Source: Bugulina stolonifera (taxonomy: Eukaryota; Bryozoa; Gymnolaemata; Cheilostomatida; Bugulidae). From it: a DNA stretch of 64,000 nucleotides. Shown one piece after another: positions 9,010 through 20,290 of this stretch; position 1 is the first letter of the stretch; each line of letters begins with the position of its first letter. The stretch is taken from contig OW285195.1 in NCBI GenBank assembly GCA_935421135.1, positions 3,542,701 to 3,606,700 on the forward strand. The letters are read 5' to 3'. The notes beneath the pieces were generated by a model. That model did no database searches. It was given only the letters and a program-made list of their open reading frames with translations, and was not told the DNA's origin. Both the position numbers and the translations under genes were made by a program.

Positions 9010-10920
9010 TTGGATCCAGTACGGCTCGAGTTTACCGCATCCTAGGCTAAGCATATCTCTATCTAGCCCTTAGACTTAGGCCGATCCAGGGTTCTAATGA
9101 ACTTAGCGTCGAGCTTAGGATCTACAGGCTAGACAATCTTTCTCTACATTCCCTCGGAGTATAAACTCTACATGACCTACGTCGATCCTGAGCTCCAATA
9201 AGTCTCGGCATCGGCCTACGTCTGATATAATCTACACTACCACATATAAAGAGCACACATAACTGTTCACTCTTTTTATGTAATGAGTTGAAGGTACACT
9301 TGCTCGGCCTCTACCACCTTCCAAGCCCTTTACATACTTGTAGCCCGCGGCTCTCGTATGTAAGAGAACACTCAAAAACATTACAATGAATTTCACTTCG
9401 TAGATAGGTCATTCTAGTTGTTAAGGTCCTCAACTTTGCAACACGAACTGCCTACTAGGTCGGATCACTCTCTTTCTCAGTATAGTAAACAAGCATAACT
9501 CGGGATCACATGGGTTGCCTTTGGTAGTTCTTTGACTACTGACTCCGATCAATCTTTCATGTTATGAGAAGGCCTAGCACTACTCATAGGCACTTCACTT
9601 TGGACTCGGGAGTTGTTTTAGGACGACCATACCAGAAACCAAAAACCATTACAATATAATATGTGCATGTAGGGCTTAAAACAGACTGCGAATCATCTAC
9701 ACAAGGCAAAGTTCAAAGTGGAAATCTAAGATTGCCAAAGGAAAGCAATCAAAAGCAAATAATTCCGAAGCCAAGTTTGAAACAAAGTGAAAACATAGCG
9801 TTTAGGGTGGACTGCACTTAAACAAAGAAACATGTATGGAAATTATGGCTAGTGTAAATATGGTGAGCTCCTGATGAGAAGTCCTTTGTCGTCTAGCTCT
9901 TGAAGTAGACACACATAATAGTACATCTCTCTTACCATCCACACTTAAATACTCGGACAGCCAAGATGTAGATAGCGAAGGTAAGCCATCTCTGTAGCCA
10001 AGGATTCAGATAAACCCCAAGAAGAGCAAGCAGTTGCCAAGAACTCACCTCGCAGAATGTCAGACATAAATTCCACTTCTTTCCTCACAGAGTCGGTCTG
10101 TGGGGACAGAAAGGTATTTCTCTAAAAGCTTCTTAAGGACTGGACAAGTTCACACCCCCATAAGTTATGAGAGAGAATCTATTTACCCTGAAAGCAGATA
10201 CTTTTGCGAATCTTAACTTTCACGAGCGAGAGACAAACTCGCAAATAATGTTCATCACTATTAAATTCTGCTTTCAAAGTGATGTAAATAAGTATTGGTT
10301 TAAACAAACCATACATATTATAGCTATGTAAATGGGGTTTAAATCTGAGTAAACACACAGCTTAGCTGAGCTTGTTTCTAATGCTGAAATATGCTTAAAC
10401 ATTAATTTTGAGATGTAGCAAATTTTGCGATAGGCCAAACTTGCTAAATACATGTATTTCTATTGCAAAATGCTCCAAGAGTAGCAAACTCGCAAAACTT
10501 TCTTCCACTAAAGTTTCTGCTTTTTGGGTATACTGTGTCTGTTGTAGGCTTCTCTCTTATGCCCTCACATATCAGACACACCTCACACCGGAGAACACTG
10601 CTCTACAGGACACTGCAGTACTAAGACAAGCGCGAGTAAAGTTGCACCACCTTACCAACCAGTTACCAAAGGGACCAATGCCAGGGACTCTCACCCATAG
10701 ATCACTCGTGTCACACAGCAAGCTAAAGAGACCAGATGAAGGAAAACGGAGTTACATCCACGTGTGCTATATGTGGTTTGGCTAGAAGGCTGTGGGTACA
10801 CGTTCGACAATATTTTGCGCACTACTGCTGTTAGTGTTGCTGAAGTTCAGTGAGTAGAGACACTCTGGGCTGGCACTTCTCCAAGAAGACCCCGTTGTGT
10901 GGAGACAAGTTGGACCTGAC
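9010..10920. other. Non-coding stretch, no recognised gene
   Basis: No recognisable protein. Several short open frames lack any domain signature. The first few hundred bases (to about 9600) are richer in CG and in CGG/TCGG motifs than the rest and may be remnants of the internal region of the LTR element just upstream. Confidence 0.4.
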
Positions 10921-11177
10921 GAACCATACCAGCAGTGTTTTTTTGTAAGACCAGTTGAGGGGATCCGTGCATATTTCAGGTTCCCTTCCCGCTCTCACCT
11001 TCATACATGCTACATCGCACTCCTACTGCATCCGCTTGACATTATTATAGAACTCGGGGTCAAATGCTTTGTGGAATATATAGCAAGGTAGCCGTAATAT
11101 GAGGATTGCTTTGTGTGTAGTTGGCTCAGAGCATATCTACTGCTCCCTGGCAAAGCTTCCCTTTTTAAGGTTGCTGA

Positions 11178-11258
11178 GCTGGTGTAGCGGTAGTAGGGTC
11201 TACTCACTGTGCTAGGTGATTAGATGCCGTAGAGGCGCCGGGTTCAATCTTGGTGATG
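11178..11258 (+). mobile_element. tRNA-derived SINE head
   Basis: TAGCGGTAGTAGG resembles a Pol III A box and CCGGGTTCAATC a B box, about 45 bases apart. The spacing and the poor acceptor stem suggest a tRNA-derived SINE rather than a functional tRNA. It sits inside repeat R1 copy 1 and is absent from copy 2. Confidence 0.4.
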
Positions 11259-11426
11259 AAATGATGTTGTAATGGATGCCAAACAAGTCTCTGATGGCTC
11301 AAAAGATAAATTTCTTGCATGCAAATCAACCTACGACTGCATACATGTATAAGTGATTAGAGATATTTTGCTAAGACTTCCCAGACGATAGAAAATTGCT
11401 CATCCCTGTTATGCTATTTGGCATTT

Positions 11427-11485
11427 GGTGCAGTGCAATCAATGAAAATGGCTAATTTCGCCATTTTCATTGATTGCACTGCACC
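11427..11485. repeat. Perfect 26-bp hairpin
   Basis: Arms 11427-11452 and 11460-11485 are exactly complementary over 26 bases with a 7-base loop (TAATTTC). Could be a very young foldback, a transcribed small-RNA hairpin or a cruciform site. Confidence 0.9.
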
Positions 11486-11944
11486 TCCCTTTTCTCCACC
11501 ATGTTATAGCGTAACATAACATAGGGTCTGGGCACAAATAACTCCAGTGGAGGACCAATTGTATAAATGAGTTAGATGTTATAGTGTCTCTACGAAGAGA
11601 GGCTATTGAAAGAGTTCTGGACAGCTTCTGTAGTTCTCAAGCTAATTGCCACCAATCTGATGTTGAATATTGCACCAATCTCAACAATCTCTTCTTTTAA
11701 GCTAAATGCTTCATCTCACAGCTCTTTTTGGTTTTTTGCTGCCATTGAGATGTTACACATTTTATTGTAAAGTTTTTGCGGACACATGGAGTCATGTAGG
11801 AAGGACCAAAAGGGGTCTACCTGCCCTCCAATTTTCATGCACTAAGTGATAGATGAGCTATTTGCTGCTTATTATTATGACCCGTAGGTCCGAGTGTTCC
11901 GTCTTGTGTTGATGGCCTTAAGGGTGTGACCATATGCTAGTTGC

Positions 11945-12115
11945 TCTGGCTTATGGCTATTGATACTGCTATTGTTAATGCTATTGCTACTGCTATTGAT
12001 ACTGCTATTGCTACTGCTATTGATACTGCTATTGCTACTGCTATTGATACTGCTATTGCTACTGCTATTGATACTGCTATTGATACTGCTATTGCTACTG
12101 CTATTGCTATGGATC
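11945..12115. repeat. GCTATT/GATACT hierarchical microsatellite
   Basis: Six-base GCTATT-type words (GCTATT, GCTACT, GATACT) alternate with an apparent 24-base higher-order period. It yields open frames of Ala-Ile-Asp-Thr or poly-Leu that are not genes. Confidence 0.9.
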
Positions 12116-12264
12116 TGTGCTATTGCTATGAGCTATTGTAAAGGTGAGATGGACATTATTATGTAGTTGATAGTGCACACAGTGTACTACCAACTAGAGC
12201 ATTCCTACACCAATGAAGATAAGATAATGTAGTTTCTCTTTAGACCTGTTTACTGTGATGTTAA

Positions 12265-13952
12265 GGTTATGTAACTGGGGTTCTCAAAAATAAAATTCCT
12301 TTTAACACTATATAGGCATTACTACCTGGAAAGGCATAAGAAAAAAATTGGGAAGGCCTAAGAAATATTTTTCAAGTTATGGCCCATAGTAATTTTGGGG
12401 TCCATTTACTACAGCTCCAATTTTATGAATGAAATGGCTAGACAGGGAACTCCGTCGTGAAGGCATGACACAATGTTACAGATGCAGAAGAATAATCAAT
12501 CTCATTGACATAGTACTACATGGTGTATGGCTAACATATAATGCATGTTTTAACAAGCTTTTTTCTGTTTTTGTATATGTAATATCCCATGCAAAACATA
12601 TGTGTGGTGTAAATTCTTATAAAATACATATATCCTCTGTTCTAGGAAAGAATAAGGGTAGTTATTCTGCTAGATATGTTTGTTGGGTTGTTTAGCAGCA
12701 GCTAGTGGCAGTCTAAAAGCCAACACAAAACACAATTCGCAAAAAAAACAATGATTTGATCCTAGGTCCCATATTTGAATAATTACATGTACAGTGTGCA
12801 GCTCTGTGGTGGTCTAAATGGCTTGTATATGAGCAGTTTACAAGGAGTTATCCCACCTTTCAGTTAAGGGAAAACCTTGCTGCTAAGCAACTGACAGGTT
12901 CCGGAAGCTCCGCCTACCTTCATTCATAAAAACAAAATGGCTATAGGAAATAGAAAAGTTGATCGTTTTTAAGCCAGTTAGCAGCATTAGGATGAGTGGA
13001 TGTTCAATATTTAGTAACATTGCAATGGAATATCATTCTACCAGTATTATAAAACCTTTTGAACTGTAGAGCTTCTTTTGAATAGCTGCATCTCAAATTA
13101 AATTAGCAAATTAATATTTTATTTTCTCAAATTTGAACAAGTATTTTAAATCTACTTTATTAAGAGCTTTATTTGAATTATTAAGGATTTGTTTATATGT
13201 AGCCCCTATGATGAAAGCTTGCTAAAAATGAATTTGGTTAGATATCTGAGCAAACGCTGCTTTATTTCGCTGTAGTTGACGCCAAAAGTTGCTAATTTTA
13301 ATTTTGATTGTGGTTCAAAAAAGGGATTTCCCAGAGTTTTTGAAGCTTTCACAGAGCCAAATAACTAATCAAAGACAAGCCCGCTTCTTCGTGCTTCAAT
13401 TGAGCTAAAACTATTAATAAATTGGCTACTACTGCAAAGTGAAGTGAGATAGTTGACGCCAAAGTAATGTCACTAACGCAACGTAAATTGACCAAAATCA
13501 AGAGGGGATAACTTCACATGATATACTTGTCCTGCAGTCTAATACTATCCTACCTGTTCCTAAACACTTATAGAAACACCTGCACATGCTAGTTTACCTT
13601 ATGGAAAAGAATTTATTCTACAAATAGGACAAAACTTGGATAAGGTTTTACAGGCAAAAAGCCAGCATAAGAAAAAGTTCTAGGAGGCCATTATTTTATT
13701 TTATCTCTTCATAACACCAGCTTAGGTAAACATTCATGCACGTTTAACAATATTATGCAATAATTTAACTGAAAAATAAATTATTCTAGTAACAGCAGGC
13801 AAACTTCATAGTGCTGTTTTCGGTCTTTGACCCCCTGTAACGTTGCGTCATGTGACTTAATGCTAACACTGAAAGCTGTCCAGGCCCTTTCAGACATGGT
13901 TAAATATGTGGGAAAAATTTCGAAAGAAAATTCAAACCCCAGTTACATAACC
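12265..13952. mobile_element. TTAA-flanked non-autonomous DNA transposon (piggyBac-like)
   Basis: Flanked by TTAA at 12261-12264 and 13953-13956. Immediately inside are perfect 18-base terminal inverted repeats GGTTATGTAACTGGGGTT. TTAA target duplication is the hallmark of piggyBac elements, though known piggyBac ends usually start with C, so the superfamily call is tentative. The 1,688-bp interior has no transposase frame. Confidence 0.6.
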
Positions 13953-13956
13953 TTAA

Positions 13957-14231
13957 TATACTCTGAGTAGCAAGATAAGGCTCTACAGTAAATAACATTA
14001 GCTAACCTCATGACCCAATATCTACTAATTGTACCATCGAACATGGTGCTGAGCAACCTTATACAATGTATAATATAGAATGAAATATTATATAACCCGG
14101 CCATATACATTGTAGGTATACCAAACTGTCTACTACTTATACTACTAACAGTATCGGTGTACATTCCCGTACATTGCCCATAATCACACTGCAGTCAATG
14201 CAATATTATTTTCAGTTTGATAAAAGATGTC
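13957..14231. other. Short non-coding flank
   Basis: Nothing recognised between the TTAA element and the Polinton insertion site. Confidence 0.5.
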
Positions 14232-14237
14232 CATATA
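14232..14237. repeat. Polinton 2 target-site duplication, left
   Basis: CATATA directly before the left terminus, repeated at 28935-28940 directly after the right terminus. Six-base duplications are typical of Polinton insertion. Confidence 0.9.
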
Positions 14238-14327
14238 AGTAGTAATGTATGCGCATATGGAGGTACGTTTTGAGGCGGTTGAGGAGGCGGTTTGAGGTGG
14301 AAGCGTGCTAGTTGATGACTGATTGGA
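14238..14327 (+). repeat. Polinton 2 left terminal inverted repeat
   Basis: Starts AGTAGTAATGTATGCGCATA, matching the AG-start rule of Polintons. The first 62 bases are identical to the inverted right end, then similarity decays until about base 90. It includes GAGGCGGTTGAGGAGGCGG, an internal direct repeat of GAGGCGG. The following 525 bases up to the polymerase stop codon (14853) are AT-rich and contain no gene. Confidence 0.93.
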
Positions 14328-14852
14328 AATTTATGATTCGGATATCTGGCGTTACCCTATGTAATTATATGCTCGTTATACCTATGTAATTAATTAGTCA
14401 AGTTGAATGAATATAGAATGAATATCAATGAGGAAATTGAGATAAATAACACCAATATGTTAACACTGGTACACTGTATGTACTGGTATATACCAGTTGA
14501 AACCAGTATGCAGGACGTTGTGAAGTAATGAAAGCTCTATAATTGTATGGTCACTGGCTCACTGTGATAGACTATAATAATGCTATTACCATGTTTGCCT
14601 ATTAAATATACATGCGATATGCAGTAGTGACAAGTGATTTTTTTTGTTTGTGAATAATAACTGATCACATTATATTTAATAAGAATCTTCACTTCAGGAC
14701 GCTCAAACTAATGTACAGTGTGAAATATATTACAAAAATGGAAACATTACCAAACATCACATACAAAAGTACAAAAACACCGTAAACATATTGTATGGTT
14801 ATAATAATTATGCTACTATATTATACATATCATACATTACATGACTGTGTAA

Positions 14853-17800
14853 CTAGATATCAATGGGCAAAGTTGAAACTCCATCTTGACATACTTTTCT
14901 TTTTGCATAAAAATATGTAAGTCCAGTACGGAGTTGAGAGTAAGTATATACGTTATTGTCTTTCTTGATAAAACCCATATTTGTACCACACACAGGCTTT
15001 TTTGTCAACAAAACCTCCAAGAACTGAGCACGGGTAGGGTTATTTCGACTCTTGTTGATTCCCTTTGTACTAAACTTATGTACAGTGTCTCCCCAACAGT
15101 AGTACGTTTTTGAGTTGAGAGCCACCATACCCTCACCTTGAAACTCATCTTTGAATAAACCAGGAGTTCGCCTATCATGAGCGAACTGTTGCTTACAGCA
15201 ATCCTGGAGTAACCAAGCCTCACCCCTTAGCTTTTGGGTTAAAAAATCCTGGTAGTGTACATTGCAATAAGGTCTTGGGAACCAGTTATGGTACTCCTGG
15301 TAAAACTGTCTTCTCATTTCTGGTCTAACAACAGACTCAAGTTCACCAGAGAGTGCCATATATGCCGAATCAGTGTCTGTTTCAATGTACTGAAAATCAC
15401 ATCTAGCCACAAACCTGTCTACAAAATCATAGTAAAACTGAAGCATTCTGAGCTTTGCGTACTGGAGAATTGAAAAACCAAGAGTCACGGGTGTATCAAG
15501 CGTAATACACCTTTTTTCCTGTGTTACCTCATAGAATCCATCGCACGGCTCTTCCAAAGAAACAAATCGTCGATTTCTCACTTTAATGGATGCCTTACGG
15601 TCACTATCAGTATACGAAACTTCTTTATGTCTCTCTTTGTTAGTGATCATTTTACCATATACCGAATTACCAACTAACTTTGCGGTATCGGCTAAAACAG
15701 AGCTATCTGGATTGGAGTCGCCAAGTCTACGTGCATCACTTACTGAGCAACAGAACTTTTCAAAACACTGAACCGGTTTATATTGAATAATTTGGTAGAC
15801 CCGAGTTATTTTCAATCCTTGCTTCAGGTACCATTGTGCTAAGGGGGAAAGCAGCAGTATTTTTGTTCCATACATGCTGCCGATTAACATTCGCTGTGCA
15901 TATTTCAAATGACCTGTTTGTTCAGCAAATTCTTTCATACTATCACTCAGACTTTCTCTAGTTACATTGGTGTTTCTAAAAATTGGTTGCATTTCAGCAA
16001 ATTTATCACTAAGTTCGCTTGGCACACTGATGTCACACTCAATCATTCCGAAGAATTGACCATGTATCAAAGCATGTATAATGTCTGATTCAGTCATACT
16101 TCCTGAATTAGTCATAGTTCTAGCTTGCAATTGTGAAACAAATGATGAAATGTCTGGGTCTAACTGTAACAAATCATTCCAATGGCACTCATACATGACA
16201 ATCAACTGGTATCCTAAAGCCTTGATGTATTCCTCTTTAGACTTGGTCTCCTCATGTAAGTCCTTCATACTTCTCCCATTTACAGGATTGACCTCCATAC
16301 CCTTTGTGAGGTGACAGGTATGTCCGTGAAACAAACAGCCATGAAACTGATAAACTGTACCAGATTCTTCACAGTAGCCATCTACTGGTAATGAGTGCTG
16401 ACCAAGTTTCTTTTCTCCTTTATTGAACATGTGCTGAATATTATTTCCTGTTACATGTTTTACATATTCTAAGTATCCCCATGCCATTCTACCATACTTA
16501 CTAGGGAACTCGGGTTTAAAATTGTTTTCAAAGCGTCTTCGTATTGGACAACCTGTAGGCATATTTTGTGACATACACCATAAATACAGAGCATTAGCAT
16601 CATAACCAACTACCTTACTACAAAGTTTAGCCTTTTCACCAAAATTTATTTCTCGGATTTTTGTAATACCTTTTTCATGATAGCGATGAAAAACAATTGA
16701 GGGACCTCCCACAATGTTATCTTTCACAGTTTTGTACAGATCTCTATTGACCTTGGAGATTAATGGGATATCAAAGCAATCTTCACCAACTTCAGCAAAT
16801 TTCCATCTCACTGCCAATCCAGGAAGTGATATTGCATCTTTTAGCATATCGATTCCCTTTGTTCTGTAGATCTGAGATTGTTTTTCTATTGCCTCTAGAA
16901 ATGGCTCAACGTCGAGAAAGGAGTACCATTGCAAAAAGTCAGCTAGAGTCTCCATGCCATGAGTTGTCCAAATTTCTTGACAATATTCATACTCTTCAGA
17001 GGATATGTTGCAATCTTTCAGCGTGCTAAAGAATGCAGAATGCGGTGGTAGTTCTGTCTCATCAAGTTTTTTGAGATTGTCGATATACTCGTAGGGAAAG
17101 AACCCTTTTCGTTGACTACAACCAAAAGCATTGAGATACTTATCATAACTAAATCCTGGAGCAATAAAATTGATTATATCCACAAACTTGAACTCATCAG
17201 TCTCTATACACTGAAGCTTATTCTCCCTTTTTATCGTATAGTTTATCTTGCTTGTTTTATGTAATTGCTGTAATAAAGGACCTTTCATAACATTCAAATC
17301 ATAGGCCTGAGAATTAAAACCTACTACTGGTATACAGCGTAAATAAGCAGAGAAGCGTTCTAGAATTTTACTAGGGATTCGGGAGGCATACAACCTGGGA
17401 TTGGAAAATGCTGACTCAGCAAAATGAGACTCGATGTCTTGCTGCTCAGCAACAAAACTCTCCAAATCTGTGATGACATCACTATAACTCTGAAGTAGAA
17501 TCTCATAGCTAGCACTGCTAATGGCACTAATGTAGTTTACAAAAGTTTCAATTAGCTCTGTCTCATCCCCTGTATTAATAAAGCACTTAGCAGTGGTGAA
17601 CCCTGGGACATTTGAACAAACACCAATACTCATTAACATATGTTTTGCAGTATATGTCATTTTTGAAGTACCGGGCAATAGATTATCTTTGCACATGAAA
17701 GTTTCAATGTCATATGTAATTCGGTAGGGATAATGGCGCCTGTCAACATCAACGTCAATGTTTGCTCTGTCATGCAATATGTCAAATATTGTCTCATTTG

Positions 17801-19190
17801 GCTGGTAGCATTTATTAGGAAACTGTAATCTTTTCTCATTGGCTTTGCAGTTATGTCTTTTCAAATCACTGAGTCGTGAATATGCAGCATCACAATGTGC
17901 ACAGTCATAAGCCCTGGCATAGCAATCTAATCTTTTGATGAGACTAAAATGGTCTTGAAATACATTCAAGTGTAGCTTCTTAGAGAAGGTCGATTTTGAG
18001 CTCCATATGACATTACTGCTACCATTTTGAGCTAACTCAAACACAGTTACCGAAACTTTGAACAACTTTTCAAGCAACACCAAATCTTTCAGTCTGATCC
18101 CTCTAAACTGTTTGTGTGAGCTAGTTAATCCTCTTTTCTGTCTATACTTCCCAAACAACAGCCTGACATGTCTTTCACTCACACTACTACATAAACATTT
18201 TCCTTTGCACGTGCATCTCAACTTCAGGGATAGACAACGGAAAAAACACAGATGATCTGTATACACCTGTTTACTACGCTTACATCTGTTCATAGCCATC
18301 AGTGCCTTGTGGTTGACAATGTAGTCTGGCAGAATAGTACCTTTACCAATTTTTCCCATGTCTAAAATCTTCCAAAAATAAAAACTGATGTTAGTTACCA
18401 ACTCTATTTGCCAGGATGTGTTAGGTCGTTGTTGTCTAACAAATTCCAGAATATCCATGTTATATAACTTGTCAGCAAACAATTTTAGGTCACTTTCAGA
18501 TTTTATTAGATGCGGATGCTCGAATAAGTGATTGTTATTTCCACTTGAGTGAAAGTATCTTCGCTCACCTGAAACTTTGTGTTTCAAGATAAAACCAGGG
18601 CTGCAGTTTACTTTAACACGCGTAATTAGATTTTCACGCCATATTTTTGTAAGATGATGTCTAATATCATCCATTTGATTGTGTAGCTTGAAGTTAAAAA
18701 TATCAAGAATCCTTCCTTTTTTAAAATAAGTTCTAATAGAAGTGTCATATTTTTGTAGTAGGGATTCAAGGTCAACATTCTTATTCTCATTCGTTTGATC
18801 GGCAGCACTGACATTCAGATTCTCTCTAGCAACTTCTGTAGCTAAATCTGTTTCATCTGTTGGTACTGCTACAGATGAAGAGGTGACCGTTTGAAATTCT
18901 TTAGCGATAGAATGAGTTTTAATATGTCTCATCAGATTATCTTTTCTCACAAAACCCTTTCCACATTGATCACATATATTACTCAAATCGCCACCCTGTT
19001 TTTGGAGAATCTTATGAGACTTGGTGTGTCGAACCAAATCATCTTTCCGTTTGAACGTTTTATCGCAGTTGCTACACCCAAATTCTTTAACATTTTTGGT
19101 ATGTATAGTAAGAATATGTCGTTTCAAAGTTGATTTTGTAGCAAAAAAGAAAGAACAATGCGGACAACTAAATTCTGTCTTTGACTCCAT
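14853..19190 (-). CDS. Polinton 2 protein-primed family B DNA polymerase with zinc fingers
   Basis: An intact 1,445-aa frame from ATG 19190. Three C2H2 fingers lie within the first ~95 residues (CPHC, CSNC, CDQC each followed by H-x(3-4)-H), and a further CAHC...RHNC finger near 420-450. Between them, at about 310-420, DHLCFFRC and a later DHFSLI look like the Cys and His blocks of an OTU-type peptidase. The 3'-5' exonuclease follows: DIET (~494) and GFNSQAYD (~627). Polymerase motifs: A, GYDANALYLW (~865); B, KLVGNSVYGK (~1173); C, ETDTDSAY (~1272). This polymerase class starts on a terminal protein bound to the 5' ends and copies the element. Length is large for the family because of the N-terminal extension. 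The gene's promoter faces the plus-strand gene across 19191-20290. Confidence 0.95.
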   Translation of the reverse strand: MESKTEFSCPHCSFFFATKSTLKRHILTIHTKNVKEFGCSNCDKTFKRKDDLVRHTKSHKILQKQGGDLSNICDQCGKGFVRKDNLMRHIKTHSIAKEFQTVTSSSVAVPTDETDLATEVARENLNVSAADQTNENKNVDLESLLQKYDTSIRTYFKKGRILDIFNFKLHNQMDDIRHHLTKIWRENLITRVKVNCSPGFILKHKVSGERRYFHSSGNNNHLFEHPHLIKSESDLKLFADKLYNMDILEFVRQQRPNTSWQIELVTNISFYFWKILDMGKIGKGTILPDYIVNHKALMAMNRCKRSKQVYTDHLCFFRCLSLKLRCTCKGKCLCSSVSERHVRLLFGKYRQKRGLTSSHKQFRGIRLKDLVLLEKLFKVSVTVFELAQNGSSNVIWSSKSTFSKKLHLNVFQDHFSLIKRLDCYARAYDCAHCDAAYSRLSDLKRHNCKANEKRLQFPNKCYQPNETIFDILHDRANIDVDVDRRHYPYRITYDIETFMCKDNLLPGTSKMTYTAKHMLMSIGVCSNVPGFTTAKCFINTGDETELIETFVNYISAISSASYEILLQSYSDVITDLESFVAEQQDIESHFAESAFSNPRLYASRIPSKILERFSAYLRCIPVVGFNSQAYDLNVMKGPLLQQLHKTSKINYTIKRENKLQCIETDEFKFVDIINFIAPGFSYDKYLNAFGCSQRKGFFPYEYIDNLKKLDETELPPHSAFFSTLKDCNISSEEYEYCQEIWTTHGMETLADFLQWYSFLDVEPFLEAIEKQSQIYRTKGIDMLKDAISLPGLAVRWKFAEVGEDCFDIPLISKVNRDLYKTVKDNIVGGPSIVFHRYHEKGITKIREINFGEKAKLCSKVVGYDANALYLWCMSQNMPTGCPIRRRFENNFKPEFPSKYGRMAWGYLEYVKHVTGNNIQHMFNKGEKKLGQHSLPVDGYCEESGTVYQFHGCLFHGHTCHLTKGMEVNPVNGRSMKDLHEETKSKEEYIKALGYQLIVMYECHWNDLLQLDPDISSFVSQLQARTMTNSGSMTESDIIHALIHGQFFGMIECDISVPSELSDKFAEMQPIFRNTNVTRESLSDSMKEFAEQTGHLKYAQRMLIGSMYGTKILLLSPLAQWYLKQGLKITRVYQIIQYKPVQCFEKFCCSVSDARRLGDSNPDSSVLADTAKLVGNSVYGKMITNKERHKEVSYTDSDRKASIKVRNRRFVSLEEPCDGFYEVTQEKRCITLDTPVTLGFSILQYAKLRMLQFYYDFVDRFVARCDFQYIETDTDSAYMALSGELESVVRPEMRRQFYQEYHNWFPRPYCNVHYQDFLTQKLRGEAWLLQDCCKQQFAHDRRTPGLFKDEFQGEGMVALNSKTYYCWGDTVHKFSTKGINKSRNNPTRAQFLEVLLTKKPVCGTNMGFIKKDNNVYTYSQLRTGLTYFYAKRKVCQDGVSTLPIDI

Positions 19191-19840
19191 GTGTACATAT
19201 GTAACAGAAAATACCGATAGTCTTTCTGAAGTAGTGCTAACCCTTTACCATACAAGTCTTTTAATCCTCTGTTATTAGCTCTAAAGTTATTAGTTTTAAA
19301 CTCCAGTCTCCATTAGATAACTACCTAAAAGTATAGAGAAATAAGTTTAGATATACATGTAGTTGTACACCTTCAATAGGATAAGAAATAACTAATTACA
19401 CTTGTAGAAAGCTATTTATTCCAAATTTAATCGGTGATGCTATACATGCGCATGTATACTTACAGTTACATTGTATATTTTCATACTCCAAAACAGAGGT
19501 TTCTCCAATATTAGTATCCAATAGTGTTTTATCAAACTGCAATGTGAAATAATTACTGTATAAAGTAGTAAATCAGTACACGAAATAATACAAATGGAGT
19601 ACATGTACTGAGATTTAAACTATGCCTATGTAAAGGGTACTTGTTACTTACTAAAGAGTTTCTCTTGTATTCTCTTGTGTTATCTCTGTTTCAGCAAATT
19701 GTATAAATACATTATTCTAAGCAACATTCATTGTAGTCGGAGTTTTAATTCCATTCTTAATGCTACAATACATCTATATTGACAGGAGCTGTGTGATTCT
19801 TACAAATTCAGACAGCTAAGAAACTTGTTGCATTTCAAAG
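19191..19840. other. Divergent intergenic region of Polinton 2, polymerase side
   Basis: AT-rich spacer of 650 bases between the polymerase start and the repeat array. No gene seen. Being the only divergent promoter region in the element it probably carries the polymerase promoter; no clear TATA box for it could be picked out. Confidence 0.4.
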
Positions 19841-20198
19841 TATAGGAGATGACTATACTTACAACATAACAATAATTTGCCGATTTTTAAAGAAATAGGA
19901 GATAGCCGTACTTACACGTACAACAAGACAGTAACTTGCCTGTTGTCAAATAAAAAAAAAACAATAAATGACCATGCTTACATGGATGACATAAAGTCAA
20001 TTTGTCGATTTTTTAATAAAAAAGAAGAAAGAAACAGGAGATGACCATATAACATACATGTATAACATCAATTTGTGAAAAGATAACAGGAGATAATTAT
20101 ACTCTCATTTACAACATAACAATATTAGATAGATCAAAAATGGGAGATGACCATGTAACCATATATGACAAAATACCAGTTTGCCGTTTTCGAAAGCG
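19841..20198. repeat. Six degenerate tandem repeats upstream of Polinton 2 plus-strand gene
   Basis: Six units of roughly 52-70 bases begin near 19841, 19895, 19963, 20033, 20086 and 20138. Each starts with a GGAGATGACCAT-like word (diverged in the third unit), followed by ACATAACA and an ATTTGCCGATTT-like end. The array stops directly at a TATA box (20200-20207). This suggests an upstream activating array or a replication-related iteron set; both are inference. Confidence 0.75.
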
Positions 20199-20199
20199 A

Positions 20200-20207
20200 T
20201 ATAAAAG
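20200..20207 (+). promoter_or_regulatory. TATA box of the plus-strand Polinton 2 gene
   Basis: TATAAAAG, 83 bases upstream of the ATG at 20291 and immediately after the six-copy array. Transcription would start near 20230. Confidence 0.7.
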
Positions 20208-20290
20208 TTGGCACATTTGAGTATTAACAGCAGAGCTACAACTGGTGAAAGTATTTAGAACACAGAAAGAGACTTATTACTACTAAAGAC

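Larger units (their letters stand above)
10921..11940 (+). repeat. Dispersed repeat R1, copy 1
   Basis: Matches 34866-36025 in several blocks: the start (CAGTGTTTTTTTG..., GAACTCG), ATAGCAAGGTAGCCGTA, a block ending in ACCAATCTCAACAATCTC, and a 3' part with GACCCGTAGGTCCG. The middle parts of the two copies differ, each holding unrelated insertions. It is an interspersed repeat of about 1 kb; class unknown. Confidence 0.75.

Noticed and set aside
11941..12166. AIDTAIAT and poly-Leu frames
   Set aside because: Translation of the GCTATT microsatellite.
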